From NCBI GenBank assembly GCA_032718475.1, contig JAUCBJ010008137.1, positions 1-64,000 of the forward strand: DNA of 64,000 nucleotides, in the 5' to 3' direction. Under the pieces are notes generated by a model. That model did no database searches, was not told the origin of the DNA, and was given only the letters and a program-made list of their open reading frames with translations. How positions within the stretch are numbered: the stretch's first letter is position 1; each line of letters opens with the position of its first letter. The DNA is from Nemertoderma westbladi (lineage: Eukaryota; Xenacoelomorpha; Nemertodermatida; Nemertodermatidae). This document shows, in pieces, positions 9,526 through 20,795 of this stretch. A program made the translations under genes and the position numbers.

Positions 9526-11301
9526 CCCCTACACACATAGATAAATAACGTAGATTGTACCTACTGTATTTCATCTAATAAGAACGTTTTTGAGTTCTAT
9601 TGTGGATTCTGGAACAACGACGAGTTTACGTGAAGCTACGGGGGTGTGGCGGATTGTGAAGGAGGATATTAACCTTAATATGAGTAGAAAAATTAGGAAT
9701 TTCGGTGGGGAGCTATTGATGCAAATACAAATTTGGAGAAAAAAAACCGTGGCAAATATTAATTAAGGGAGAGGGGCAGGCTGCATTGACATGTTATTCT
9801 AACGAAGACATTAAGGGGGGGGGGGGGGGGGGGGGGGGGGTACACCATTTTCGGACAACTCCTCGATTTATCACTCATAGCGTTTCAAAATTGTTTGGTT
9901 TCGGTTTAAATTTGGAATATAGGTGCCTAAGATGCTATTCTTCTGTACATGACAGTTCAGAAAAAAAAATTTTTTCGCTAATTAATATTAGTTAATACTA
10001 GTTAACAATAAAAAAAACTTGGTCGCGCTTAAAAACCTAAGGCTTTTACAGTTTCGAATCTAATCACATGAAAGTTTTTTTATATGATAGATCAATGATG
10101 GGGCAACATAACTATCAGGTGAAATTTTAGGAAAATAATTATGCACCGCTAGGTGGCGCGGCAAATTTATGCTAAATTTTTAGGTTTGTCATAAATTCTG
10201 TAGTATTACATTTTATTAACAAAAAATTTCGAAAAGTTGACTGATACTTTTAAGCATAGTGGCTATCTAGACACCCACAGAAAGTTTCAGACTAATTAAT
10301 TGCTCAAAAATTGTAGAAAGTAGTAGGGTTTTGAAGTTGACAATTTCATGAAAAAAATATTTGGAGATAATCGACCTTTCCGTATACATAGTAATAGTAA
10401 TTTCAATAGGATTCCCTAAATGTAAATTGTTATAACTTGAAAACTAAAAGAGCTATTAAATCGCGGTTTCCGGATCCTAGGCCTACATACAGTACGATGT
10501 GTATTTAAGTTTTTTTTTATACCAACCTCAGCTGTGAATACAACAACCAACAAAATCATGACAGCGATTTTTATAAACATTTTGAGTGTGCGATGAGGAT
10601 TAAGTTTGTTAAAGATTTTCGAAAAGACCAGTTTCTAATTAATCACAAATTGTTTTGTATAATAAACGAAACTCGAGTGAAGTAAAACTTTAAACGGATT
10701 CCTTTTATACTAATCGTGAAAGGAGATTTTTGTACCAAAATTGTAATGCGCAGATGTCATTTTATTTAACCAAGTAAAGCTAATGAGCGGCTTTCAGAAT
10801 TTCAGCTTTGATGCCTGTGTCCAGTTCATACACAATGGATTTTAACTCTTTTGTACTTCCGGTTATCTATTGACCATCAAAGTTCATTAGGGCTATCGAC
10901 CGTTTTTTGCATCATTATTTATTCCCTTACGTAAGTTTATCGCTACGAATAAGCGTACAATTAATAGCGGAATAATAATTGAATATGCGATACATTAAAT
11001 TTGAATATCATCTGCGTATCAAATCGATTAAGTTGACAAAACAATGTGGAATGATAGGGAATATTATGAGCAGGACACTGCGTGCTTAGAATACGAATAT
11101 TATTCTAACTGAACAATAGTAATCCAAGGATTGTGGTATACATACTGTAGGTTTCATGGAAGGTTACAATAAATTTGAAGTAGGCCTACTTTAGGGTTGA
11201 GTTCGATTTAGTGTAGCCAGACGGCACACCTCCAACGGGGAAGTAAAATAGTAAAGTACCTACAGGTAACTTCGCAGTGGAACTGGTGCAATATCGAAGG
11301 A
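9526..11301. other. AT-rich intergenic DNA with a poly-G tract
   Basis: No gene recognised. There is a poly-G run of about 26 bases at 9815-9840. An unrecognised 70-codon open stretch without an early ATG lies at about 9551-9766. A CTCF-like word is at 10146-10159. Confidence 0.5.
10146..10159 (+). promoter_or_regulatory. CTCF-like motif
   Basis: CCGCTAGGTGGCGC fits the core of the bilaterian CTCF consensus (CC-S-Y-AG-R-K-GGC). It is a single site in otherwise AT-rich DNA; function is inference. Confidence 0.3.
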
Positions 11302-12930
11302 TACTACTACTACTACTAAGTCGAGCGAACTCGGACAGTGGAAATGAGATCCTTCCAGGCTTCTCGATTCTCCATAGTTGTCGCAATTTCGTTTCTCCCA
11401 AGTTCAGTATCCCTTTCAAGTTGATCTATATATGTTATGGCCGGTCGTCCACGACTACGCTTTCCATGAGTTGGTTGCCAGAGAAGTAGATCTGGTATGA
11501 CCTCGTCTTTACTTCGCCAGCAGTGCCCACTGAATCTTAATCTGCGTTCACGGAGGGTGGTTGATACAGGTGGTATTGTACCATAAAGCTCGGCATTTGT
11601 CATGTGTTGTCTCCAGCTGATGTTCAGGGCTGCCCTTAGTAGTCTTGTGTGTGTAGCAACCATCAATTCGTTGTTCAAGTGATTTAGTCAGTGTCCAGGT
11701 CTCACCCCCGTATAAAAATACACTTTCCACTGTGGCTCGAAAGAACTTAGTCTTCAGGTGCCTGGAGAGATCTGATTTCCAGATGGTATCCATTTTTGAT
11801 AGAGCTACCCAAGCCTTTGCTTTCCTAACTTCTATGTCCTTTTTGCTACTCTCTATCCATGATCCAATGTACTGGAAGTCATCGACCTTCCTTAGTTGAT
11901 TATTATCAATGGTTGTCAAGTTTCCATCAACATTAAAGGTCATGAATTCGGTCTTGGTAGCATTTATATGCAATCCAACCTCCTTAGCAGCGCTCTCCAC
12001 TTTATTTAGTAGAAGCTGTGCATTTGCTACCGTATTAGAGAGCAGGGCGATGTCATCCGCAAAGTCGGTGTCTGTGACTGTAGTTGCTGAATATCTACTA
12101 CTTCTGCGTTCTTGAAGTGTAAATCCCAGGTTTTCACCCTTTGTGGCCGTCCTCGTTGCGTAATCCAGCACAATTACAAATAGTAATGGTGCTAATGTGT
12201 CACCTTGCAGTACGCCAGCCAGGATTGAGAAAACGCAGTTTCACCATCTGGTGAAGGTACCTGCGCTTCTGTGTCACAATATAACAATCCAATGCCAGCA
12301 ACAATTATTTCTGGTATTCCATAAGCTCTTAGGATTTCAAGCATTTTACCTCTTATGGATGGAGTCGAATGCCTTCTTGAAGTCCACAAAAGTCATGACA
12401 GTGGGGAGATTCTTTGACTTAATTCCTTCAATCAGTCTCCGTAGTGCAAGTATCTGAGCTATTGTTGATCTACTTGGTCGAAATCCGTTTTGGCTCTTAC
12501 GCAGTAGTTTCTCTATGTGAGGCCTAATCCTGTATAGAATCATTTTATTGTATATTTTGGCAGCTACCACAGAAAGATCCCACGATAGTTTGTTGGTACG
12601 CCGAGGTCTCCTTTCTTGGGGAGAGGCTTTAGTTGACCTTTAGTCCAAATTGGTGGTGGCTTTTCCCCTTTTAACATCCGGTTGCAAACATTCAATAATG
12701 GTCTATTTAGCACTCCGGTTTTCCATACCTCCGCTGGGATTTCATCTAATCCACCGCTTTATTATTAGACATGCTTTTAATGCTTCTTTGGAGTTCGGCA
12801 GGTGTGAAGTCCCCTGTTTCTATAGGTAGTGTATTGTCATATATTTTCCTTGTAGGGCTGACCTCGATGTTTGGAGGCTGCCCAAGCAAGTTGCTGAAGT
12901 GATTTTTCCACTTCCCAACACGTCGAATAG
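11302..12930 (-). pseudogene. LINE family 2 remnant (RT, broken)
   Basis: On the minus strand, fragments in several frames encode a non-LTR reverse transcriptase. 12930-12580 holds the region before the fingers (HFSNLLGQPPN, TPAELQRSIKSM). 12570-12190 has NGFRPSRSTIAQILALRRL and FVDFKKAFDSIHKR. 12171-11550 has the catalytic FADDIALLS, then VDDFQYIGSWIESS. 11678-11316 has the C-terminal LRFSGHCWRSKDE and LLLWQPTHGKRSRGRP. Frameshifts and stops separate these pieces. A (TAC)n run at 11302-11316 is the 3' tail. It is related to, but distinct from, LINE family 1, and is 5' truncated with no endonuclease. Confidence 0.88.
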
Positions 12931-13061
12931 AATATTATATTATTATGTATCAGTATTATTTCTATTTCTCTTGCTGTGTGAGACTAAATATTGGAATTTC
13001 TGCATTTTCAATTAACTCTTCTTAATTCACTTTATCACTCTGAGCCACTGAGCGGTAACAA

Positions 13062-14060
13062 CTACTACTACTAGGATCGGCATGCTGCATTGCAGCTGCA
13101 TTTTTAAGAATGCTGTGCCGGCTTGTCAACAAAATTGCACCGCCACAACTCCCTATCACCCATGACATTTGCTAGATCATCCGCATCTTTAAGGCCAGTG
13201 TCCTTTAAGATGCGTCTCAAGTGGGCTGTCCACCATGCTTATTCACTCCATGAGGCTGCCAAAGTACAAGATTATGCACTGGCTGGTCCTCACGGCGAAA
13301 GCAATGTCCTGCAAAGCGGAGGCGATTTTGTTCTAGTGTCAAACTTGGGGGAACCAATGAGACACCTCCAATGTTATATAGTGTCTGGTTGGAGATGTGT
13401 GTATTGTACTTGACACAATGAACCCGGCGTAGCATTCTTGTGAATGTGCCATCCAGAGATTTGGTGTCCTCATCAGTTAGAGCCCAGCATGGACTACCGT
13501 AGAGGAGTACTGGAACTACTGCTGCTCTAAATAATCGGACCTTAAGTTTCCGATTAATTCTCGGTGACTTCCAAATCCTGGAAAGCCTATTCAAGGCTGC
13601 CCATGCCTTTCCCTTACGTATTCGAAGGTCCTCACCTGACTTCCGGATCCATGATCCCAGGTAACAGAAGTCGTCCACATGCTCAAGCATACCATCCTTT
13701 GAGCTTATACTCATCCGATCAGAGACTTGCTGAGGACTTTCAAAGTTAACTGTCAGAATTTTGGTCTTTCTGGAGTTAATAAAAAGACCAACACTAGAAG
13801 CAGCATGTTCTAATGAGCTGAGGAGCCGTTGGGCTCCCTCTAATGATTCTGAGAGTACTCCTAAGTCATCAGCAAAGTCTAGATCAGTTAGGTACTTGGC
13901 AGGATTTCCTCGACTTCTGGAGCCAGTAGGTGGAGTTATCATCACCCCATCATCATTATAATGATCTAAGGACATGCGTAAAACATAGTCAACCACAATA
14001 ATGAACAAGAATGGTGCAAGTGTGTCTCCTTGGAGGACGCCCCATAACATATATATGTAT
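13062..14060 (-). mobile_element. 5'-truncated LINE family 1 copy with 19-bp target duplication
   Basis: The minus strand carries RT from just before FADDLGVLSESLEG through the C-terminal RLRFAGHCFRRED domain, to a 3' tail of (TAG)n at 13062-13073. The flanks AGCCACTGAGCGGTAACAA at 13043-13061 and 14061-14079 are an exact 19-bp target-site duplication. About 13 bases of AT filler (14047-14060) lie at the 5' junction. The ORF from 14050 is open to 13217, where a short deletion relative to the 27-kb copy shifts the frame. Confidence 0.92.
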
Positions 14061-14079
14061 AGCCACTGAGCGGTAACAA

Positions 14080-14468
14080 AGGGATGGGCAGATAGTGCTG
14101 AGGTGTACTGTTGTTGGTGTACAGGTACAGGTATACTGTTCGGTATACTACATCGGTATACTGTTCCTTGGTTGACCAGACCACTTCCAAAGATCAGACC
14201 TTTCTGTCTAGTAGAGTAGTAGACCAGTTTTGTGCATATATTATTATCTAAAATATTTCATGCCAATTAAATTACTATTTTCGATATCTGATTGTTTCCT
14301 ATCAGCCCATTATTGTACAGGAGCTTTCCCTGTTTTGTTTTCTTAGGACTTACTGAGAAAGCGGACTAGGCGTACGTTTAGACATTAGTATTTCCTATAT
14401 TGAGCCTACCAGAAACGAGAAGGTTCATTCTTATTATTATTTTCACTTTATTCCATTTGTATTGAATG
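14080..14468. other. AT-rich intergenic DNA
   Basis: Nothing recognised. Confidence 0.5.
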
Positions 14469-14968
14469 TACAGTAGGCCTATGTACTGTACATGTACAGT
14501 AGGCCTATGTACTGTACATGTACAGTAGGCCTATGTACTGTACATGTACAGTAGGCCTATGTACTGTACATGTACAGTAGGCCTATGTACTGTACATGTA
14601 CAGTAGGTCTAAGTACTGTACATGTACAGTAGGCCTATGTACTGTACAGGTACAGTAGGCCTATGTACTGTACAGGTACAGTAGGCCTATGTACTGTACA
14701 GGTACAGTAGGCCTATGTACTGTACATGTACAGTAGGCCTATGTACTGTACAGGTACAGTAGGCCTATGTACTGTACATGTACAGTAGGCCTATGTACTG
14801 TACATGTACAGTAGGCCTATGTACTGTACAGGTACAGTAGGCCTATGTACTGTACAGGTACAGTAGGCCTATGTACTGTACATGTACAGTAGGCCTATGT
14901 ACTGTACATGTACAGTAGGCCTATGTACTGTACATGTACAGTAGGCCTATGTACTGTACAGGTACAAT
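14469..14968. repeat. 26-bp minisatellite, about 19 copies
   Basis: The unit contains TACAGTAGGCCTATGTACTG plus TACATG or TACAGG. Adjacent units create the perfect 18-bp palindrome TACTGTACATGTACAGTA and the palindrome AGGCCT. Variation is almost confined to the T/G at one position of CATGTAC/CAGGTAC. Confidence 0.95.
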
Positions 14969-17330
14969 ACATTTTTGTATAATATAATAATCTATACTGT
15001 AGTTACTGTATATACAGCTTCGCCTACTGCGCCACTACATATTGAATTTAAAGTGTAATGTGAAGTTTTCTTGAATACTTATTTACAACTTATTTACAAT
15101 TTATTTACGATTTATTTACAAGCACCAAGTTGGAATTTTAATGTACATTATGACTCCAGTATGTAATATATATTCCCGAACAACTGTATTTACTGTTGGT
15201 CAATTATTATTCACAAAGGAGCGATTTCAATCTCCATCTATTTCGTATAACATCGTCTCAATTAACTGTGAGTCATCATGGCCTGTCGTTTGGAACGCTA
15301 TCCCTACAGAAATTAAAATCAAACTTTCCAAGTCATTATATTCCTAATCCCTGAAGCGCCATCTATTTGAAACTGCTTGATTTTACATGTCATAGACCTC
15401 GTTAACTTATTCAATTGCTCTAGCAATAAAAATATAAATAAATATTTTATACAATACCACGCCGCAAGAAATTTTTTGTTAAACTTACCGCCACTTCTCA
15501 TATTCAGCTGTATTTATTCCAACCGCTGCTATGAGCTCTACTAGACAATCCCGTCCCGTCTATTGCTCATGTCGTCTTGGAATTAATTATTTATATTCTT
15601 CTTGTTTTAAATGTGAATTTGGATAAAGGTTGTAGTACTGTAGCTGCATTTATTGTTTAAATCTAATGAATAATTTTGTTTCATATTGCACAATAGATTG
15701 TTAACTATTTTGCACAATATTGGTACAGTATTTATTGATACAAAATATCATTAAATATCACTAGCCATTATTTTACTGAAAGCTAAAGCAATATGGGAGA
15801 GGCAAAATGTGATTTGGATGGTAACTGTAAGACGAATAGCCTAATGTTTAAAATATAATATAATTTCAATAATTTGAAATACATCCAAGTTTCAAAAGCA
15901 CACTGTACTGTACAGTGAACAGTAGGCGTACTTGAACTACAGAACTGGCAATACACGGATACAGAATAAAGGAATATGTCTGTTTAAATGAGTCACTATG
16001 GCAACCATTGATCAAACAAATGTCACCAGATGGTCAGTGCCAGGCTGTCATGGTAAAGCCTTCAGTTCGATAATGTAAAGGATCATACAGTACTGTACAA
16101 TAGGCCTATACCGATATGTTAAAATATCAATAAGATTATACGAAAACATATAGGCCTAAAGTAGCATATATTTCCTAGTACAGAAAAATATTATTTTCGT
16201 TTTTTAATCAACATTATTCAACAAACTAAAATACTGATATTAATTCTACACTGTATTTTACGAATTTTGAAAGGGTAGGCCTACGTAGGCTACAGTATCA
16301 TTTTGGTTCTTAATTTATCTGTTTCGTTTGTTAGCAAACATTACCAGTAATTTCCATTATCAAAATCTGATTTTGTACTTACCGGTATCTCATTCTATTT
16401 AATTTTAAGATATTATTAAAAAATTGGACTTTGTCTTGCCTAATGTATATAGTATTGTTTAGTAAATATAATATAAGATGGGTAATTCACTGGCAATTGT
16501 TGTATGTGGAGGGAGTAGTGAAGGCAGTGATCCTAAGCATGCACTTTATACCAGCCGCACAGCAGAGAAGAAATAATCCCATATTTTGTAAGCTTTTTAC
16601 ATTATTTATTCATTGCCTTATTTGAATTATTATCCAGTTTTTTCCTGAGTTGCCGAGATCAACAAATTTATATTTAGATGAATTAAAATAATAAATTAAA
16701 GTTTAATTGATTGACTAATTTAATTTAATTAATAACTTTGTTGAGATTGCTCTTAAACTAAGTTGTAACTAGAGCTATCTTTTGTTGCTTAAGAGTATAC
16801 AGTATATTATACAGTAGGAAATATTTTTGACCAAATCCTGCCACGTCGAATTAACTATTAAATGTAATTATCAATTAATGAAAAAGGAGTATTTTACATA
16901 CTCCCTGTAGTACTGTACAACATGGAGTTTTTGAGAGAATTATAAATAAACTAAAAAAACGTTTAAATTAATATAAGTAAAAAAATTAACATTATTTTTG
17001 TATAAATGAATATTCTAGAAGTCAGGAGTGCATTGATGAATAGATAGACTAGACTTTTCAACCTTGTATAATGTAATGGGAGACGAACTAGTTTAAGTTG
17101 GCATACTGTATAATTAATTAACAACTACAACTATAAAAAATGTAGTCTCAATCTCACATTTGTTTCTATCCATCGCTTGGATTGAAAATTCCTTTATTCT
17201 CAGCCATTACTGTTACTGTTCGCTACACATTTGATACATTTGTTATTGTTATCGAATACATTTAAATGTTATTCCTAGGCCTAATGCTGTGAACATTAAT
17301 ATATTCGAGTTGATATGCCATATATGTAGA
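14969..17330. other. AT-rich intergenic DNA upstream of the ATPase
   Basis: No gene recognised. Short words TACTGTAC and TAGGCCTA are frequent. No obvious promoter for the ATPase could be assigned. Confidence 0.5.
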
Positions 17331-20300
17331 ATGGTTAAGGACTCTCCAAACAAGATAGTGATTTCCGATGATCTCAAATTTAATGGCTTCCAAAAGGCAG
17401 CACTTCGAACCCTGTTCACGTTCATTGTTTGCATTCTCTCGGGTGGATTGTTTGTTTTACTACTGTACTGGTATCCCAGACTGAGGGTTCTAGGCACCTG
17501 CAAGCGATGTCCACTCAACAAGGCAACTGTAGTCCTGGTTAAAAATCAATACAATGAATGGAAATTGTGTCACGTTCGTGAAGTAATATTTGTTTATAAC
17601 TCAAAGGACACTAGGGCTATCATTAAAAGAATAATAGAAGAATACGATGAAGACACAGGAAAGCTGCGATTTATCGAATACCACAAATTCTTCTTCTATT
17701 ACGGCAGTATATATAATAACTTCATTAAAATTCCGGAACATATTAAATGTTACCCAATTAGTGAACTCGTATCTATGTCATCTGGGCTGACCACCTCTCA
17801 AGCTGATTGTCTCAAATTACTCTATGGAGAAAACAATATGAAAATACATGTTAAACCATACGCTCAACTATTTGTCCAAGAGATATTTACACCATTTTAT
17901 ATTTTTCAAGCTTTTGCTGTTATTCTATGGATGGGTTTTGAGGAGTACTATTATTACTCTGTCTGTATTATCATCATGTCCGCTTTGTCAATATTTTTCA
18001 CTCTCAGGGAGACTCATAAACAGTCTGTTAAGATCAGCAAATTGGCCCATTCAAACCTCACTGTGGACGTGTTAAGAGATGGAGCAATTGTCTCTTTACA
18101 ACAAGATTTATTGGTACCAGGTGATGTGGTCTTGTTGCCCAAACAAGGCTGTCTATTAGCTGCTGATGGTATTATATTAAAAGGCACCTGTGTTGTAGAT
18201 GAATCGATTCTTACTGGAGAATCAATGCCAGTTACAAAAACATCCATAAATGAAACGCCAGGCAACAACTTCTATACCAAAAGTCTACATGCTAAACACA
18301 CTTTGTATTCTGGTACAAGAATAATTCAGGTACGTGTTCATGATGGAGATATAGCTAAATATCTCGTCACAAGTACAAGATTTTGCACAGCTAAAGGGGA
18401 AGTCATACAATCAGTAATTCATCCAAAACCTGTGTCTCTTCAACTTCAAAAAGATGCTCTTATGTTTGTAGGTATTCTTTCAGTCTATGCAATTATTGGA
18501 TTTTTGTATTCGCTAATTCTAAAGATTAACAATGGTGAGAAGGTGGATGAGACATTAATTGGTGCTCTGGACATAATTACCATAGCGGTGCCCCCCTCGC
18601 TACCAGCCGCCTTAGCAATTGGGATAATGTACTCTCAAAGGCGATTGAAATCCGCAGGAATATCTTGCTTGTCTCCGAGTCGAATTGCTGTTACAGGAAC
18701 AGTGAACATTATATGTTTTGATAAAACCGGAACCCTGACAAAATCTGGAATGGATGTTTGGGGAGTTCTGCCAGTAGTTAATGGAATTTTCCTCAGTTTA
18801 GTTGAAGATATTTCTAGTATGAGTACCAATTCTCCAATATCTCAATGTCTCGCCTGTTGTCATTCACTTAGCCTAGTGGATGAGTCTGCAGTAGGGGATC
18901 CTCTAGAAAAAGAAATGTTTAGGGCCTCAGGTTGGGAGTTTTGTAGCAATGAAGAAGAGTCATCCCAGAGTCTAAAAGTTCGACCAAAGCCTATAGGGAA
19001 TCCTGTAAGAAATTCAACTGATGATTGTGGGACCAGACTGATGGAGATAGAAATAACTTTTTTGTATGAATCTCGGCTTAGTGTTCAACTAGAAATTTTT
19101 AAATATTTCACATTTTCTTCAGAATTGCAACGAATGAGTGTCGTCACTAGAAATACATCTTGTGACATCACTGAAAATGGAAAGCTAAGTGTATTTGTAA
19201 AAGGTTCCCCTGAAAAGATAATCACACTATGTCAGGCCAGTACAGTACCTCGTAATTTCTCACTTCAACTGCAGCATTATGCTTCCCAAGGTCTCAGAAT
19301 AATTGCTCTGGCACACAAAACAATAGAATCAGAATATTTGCTAAATGAACCACGAGATTCTATTGAATCAAATCTTATATTTATTGGTCTACTACTTTTG
19401 GAAAATAAAGTCAAGCCAGAAACTCATGATGTACTTAAAGTTTTAAGGCAAGCGAAGGTGGCCCACATTATGGTGACTGGAGACAACATACTGACAGCTT
19501 GCAATGTGGCGCAGCAGTGCCAAATGGTGGGGGATTCCCAAACGTTCTCAGAGATAAGAGTGGTTGATGACGAACTAACTTATAATCATGTCGAGAAACT
19601 ACAATCTCATGAAAACCGACAAATGTATTTTAATGATGGTACTGGAGACCCTTCCAGTAACTCTGAACTTAACACTTTATTGATTAATGCTGATAAGGCA
19701 TCTACTGTTGACTCGAACATCTATGCTATTTCTGGTGAAACCTTCAAATTTCTGGAAGGACACCCAGAAGTTATGCAACAAGTTGCCATGGCTTGTGTTG
19801 TTTATGCACGAATGTCACCGACTCAGAAAGTACAACTGGTAGAATGTTTACAGGGACTTGGGTTTGTAGTTGCAGTTTGTGGTGATGGTGCCAACGATTG
19901 TGGTGCATTGAAAGCAGCACACACTGGAATCAGTTTATCAACTGAAGAAGCTTCGTTTGCTGCACCTTTTACTTCCAGCATAGAAGACATTTCATGTGTA
20001 CCAATTCTGATACGAGAAGGCAGGGCGGCACTGTACACTACTTATGGTATATTCAAATATATTATCATGTCTGCCATCATTCAATCTACTTCGGTATGCA
20101 TTCTCTACTGGTTTATGAGCAATCTCTCTGATTGGGAGTTTACTTACATTGATATAGCCCTAGTTACACTAACAGCTGTTCTTACTGGTCGGACTGCTGC
20201 ATATCCACACCTCACTCCCCACCACATCACCATGACATTGACATCTCCAGAAATTCTCACTAGCATGTTTTGTCACATTCTCCTTCAGTTTATCTTGCAG

Positions 20301-20795
20301 ATCGCAGGCATCTTATTGGTTACTAACGCTTCTTACTATGTAGCCAATCAAGAAGAAGGTAATACAAAGTGTATGGAGAACACTGCAGTATTCTATGTTG
20401 CTGTCTTCCAATATATAGTTGTTGCAATAACGACGTCAAGTGGACCGCCTTTTAGAAAGTCCATCCACTCTAACAGACTCTACATGGTTTTCATTATTAT
20501 CTCTTCCATCGTGACCAGCCTTTTATTAATTTACCCTACAGATCCTGTCGCTGAATTCTTTGAGATTAAACAAATTCACGATTTCTCATTTAAATTAGCT
20601 ATTTTTGGGATAACTTTGGTGTATTTATTGCTCTCTCTCACGTGGGAGTGGGTTCTCACTAAAACTCGTGTTATAAATTATTTATCACGATTTTGTTGCA
20701 GAAAAAGGTATCCGATTTTCGGTGGCTCACAAACTGCAGGCTTACCAATCATTTGTGATACGGAGGTTAGCGATGTAGCAATTAATTTGAGATAA
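17331..20795 (+). CDS. P5B-type P-type ATPase (ATP13A2/3/4-like), single exon
   Basis: The frame is open from 17289 but begins there with GTG; the first ATG is 17331, giving 1154 residues, the usual length for P5B ATPases. Seen from that ATG: an N-terminal hydrophobic segment (about 30-50), M1-M2 (about 180-230), TGES of the actuator loop at 295-298, the P5-type M4 motif PPSLP at 421-425, the phosphorylation motif DKTGTLT at 464-470, TGDN at 716-719, GDGAND at 851-856, then about six C-terminal membrane segments. P5B ATPases are known polyamine or lysosomal/endosomal transporters. M4 PP(A/S)LP separates them from P5A. There is no stop or frameshift and no intron over 3.4 kb, where animal ATP13A genes are normally many-exon, so a retrogene is likely. 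No poly-A tail or target duplication is visible. Confidence 0.93.
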   Translation: MVKDSPNKIVISDDLKFNGFQKAALRTLFTFIVCILSGGLFVLLLYWYPRLRVLGTCKRCPLNKATVVLVKNQYNEWKLCHVREVIFVYNSKDTRAIIKRIIEEYDEDTGKLRFIEYHKFFFYYGSIYNNFIKIPEHIKCYPISELVSMSSGLTTSQADCLKLLYGENNMKIHVKPYAQLFVQEIFTPFYIFQAFAVILWMGFEEYYYYSVCIIIMSALSIFFTLRETHKQSVKISKLAHSNLTVDVLRDGAIVSLQQDLLVPGDVVLLPKQGCLLAADGIILKGTCVVDESILTGESMPVTKTSINETPGNNFYTKSLHAKHTLYSGTRIIQVRVHDGDIAKYLVTSTRFCTAKGEVIQSVIHPKPVSLQLQKDALMFVGILSVYAIIGFLYSLILKINNGEKVDETLIGALDIITIAVPPSLPAALAIGIMYSQRRLKSAGISCLSPSRIAVTGTVNIICFDKTGTLTKSGMDVWGVLPVVNGIFLSLVEDISSMSTNSPISQCLACCHSLSLVDESAVGDPLEKEMFRASGWEFCSNEEESSQSLKVRPKPIGNPVRNSTDDCGTRLMEIEITFLYESRLSVQLEIFKYFTFSSELQRMSVVTRNTSCDITENGKLSVFVKGSPEKIITLCQASTVPRNFSLQLQHYASQGLRIIALAHKTIESEYLLNEPRDSIESNLIFIGLLLLENKVKPETHDVLKVLRQAKVAHIMVTGDNILTACNVAQQCQMVGDSQTFSEIRVVDDELTYNHVEKLQSHENRQMYFNDGTGDPSSNSELNTLLINADKASTVDSNIYAISGETFKFLEGHPEVMQQVAMACVVYARMSPTQKVQLVECLQGLGFVVAVCGDGANDCGALKAAHTGISLSTEEASFAAPFTSSIEDISCVPILIREGRAALYTTYGIFKYIIMSAIIQSTSVCILYWFMSNLSDWEFTYIDIALVTLTAVLTGRTAAYPHLTPHHITMTLTSPEILTSMFCHILLQFILQIAGILLVTNASYYVANQEEGNTKCMENTAVFYVAVFQYIVVAITTSSGPPFRKSIHSNRLYMVFIIISSIVTSLLLIYPTDPVAEFFEIKQIHDFSFKLAIFGITLVYLLLSLTWEWVLTKTRVINYLSRFCCRKRYPIFGGSQTAGLPIICDTEVSDVAINLR

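Noticed and set aside
9551-9766. 70-codon open stretch with DSGTTTSLREATG
   Set aside because: No early ATG, no recognised family, length within chance in this DNA.
10781-10860. Possible minus-strand terminal exon reading KELKSIVYELDTGIKAEILK
   Set aside because: It looks protein-like but is only about 28 codons, without a clear splice acceptor or a family I recognise.
15141-15347. ORF resembling a LINE C-terminus (WPVVWNAIPTEIK)
   Set aside because: A single short resemblance without RT motifs nearby; insufficient.
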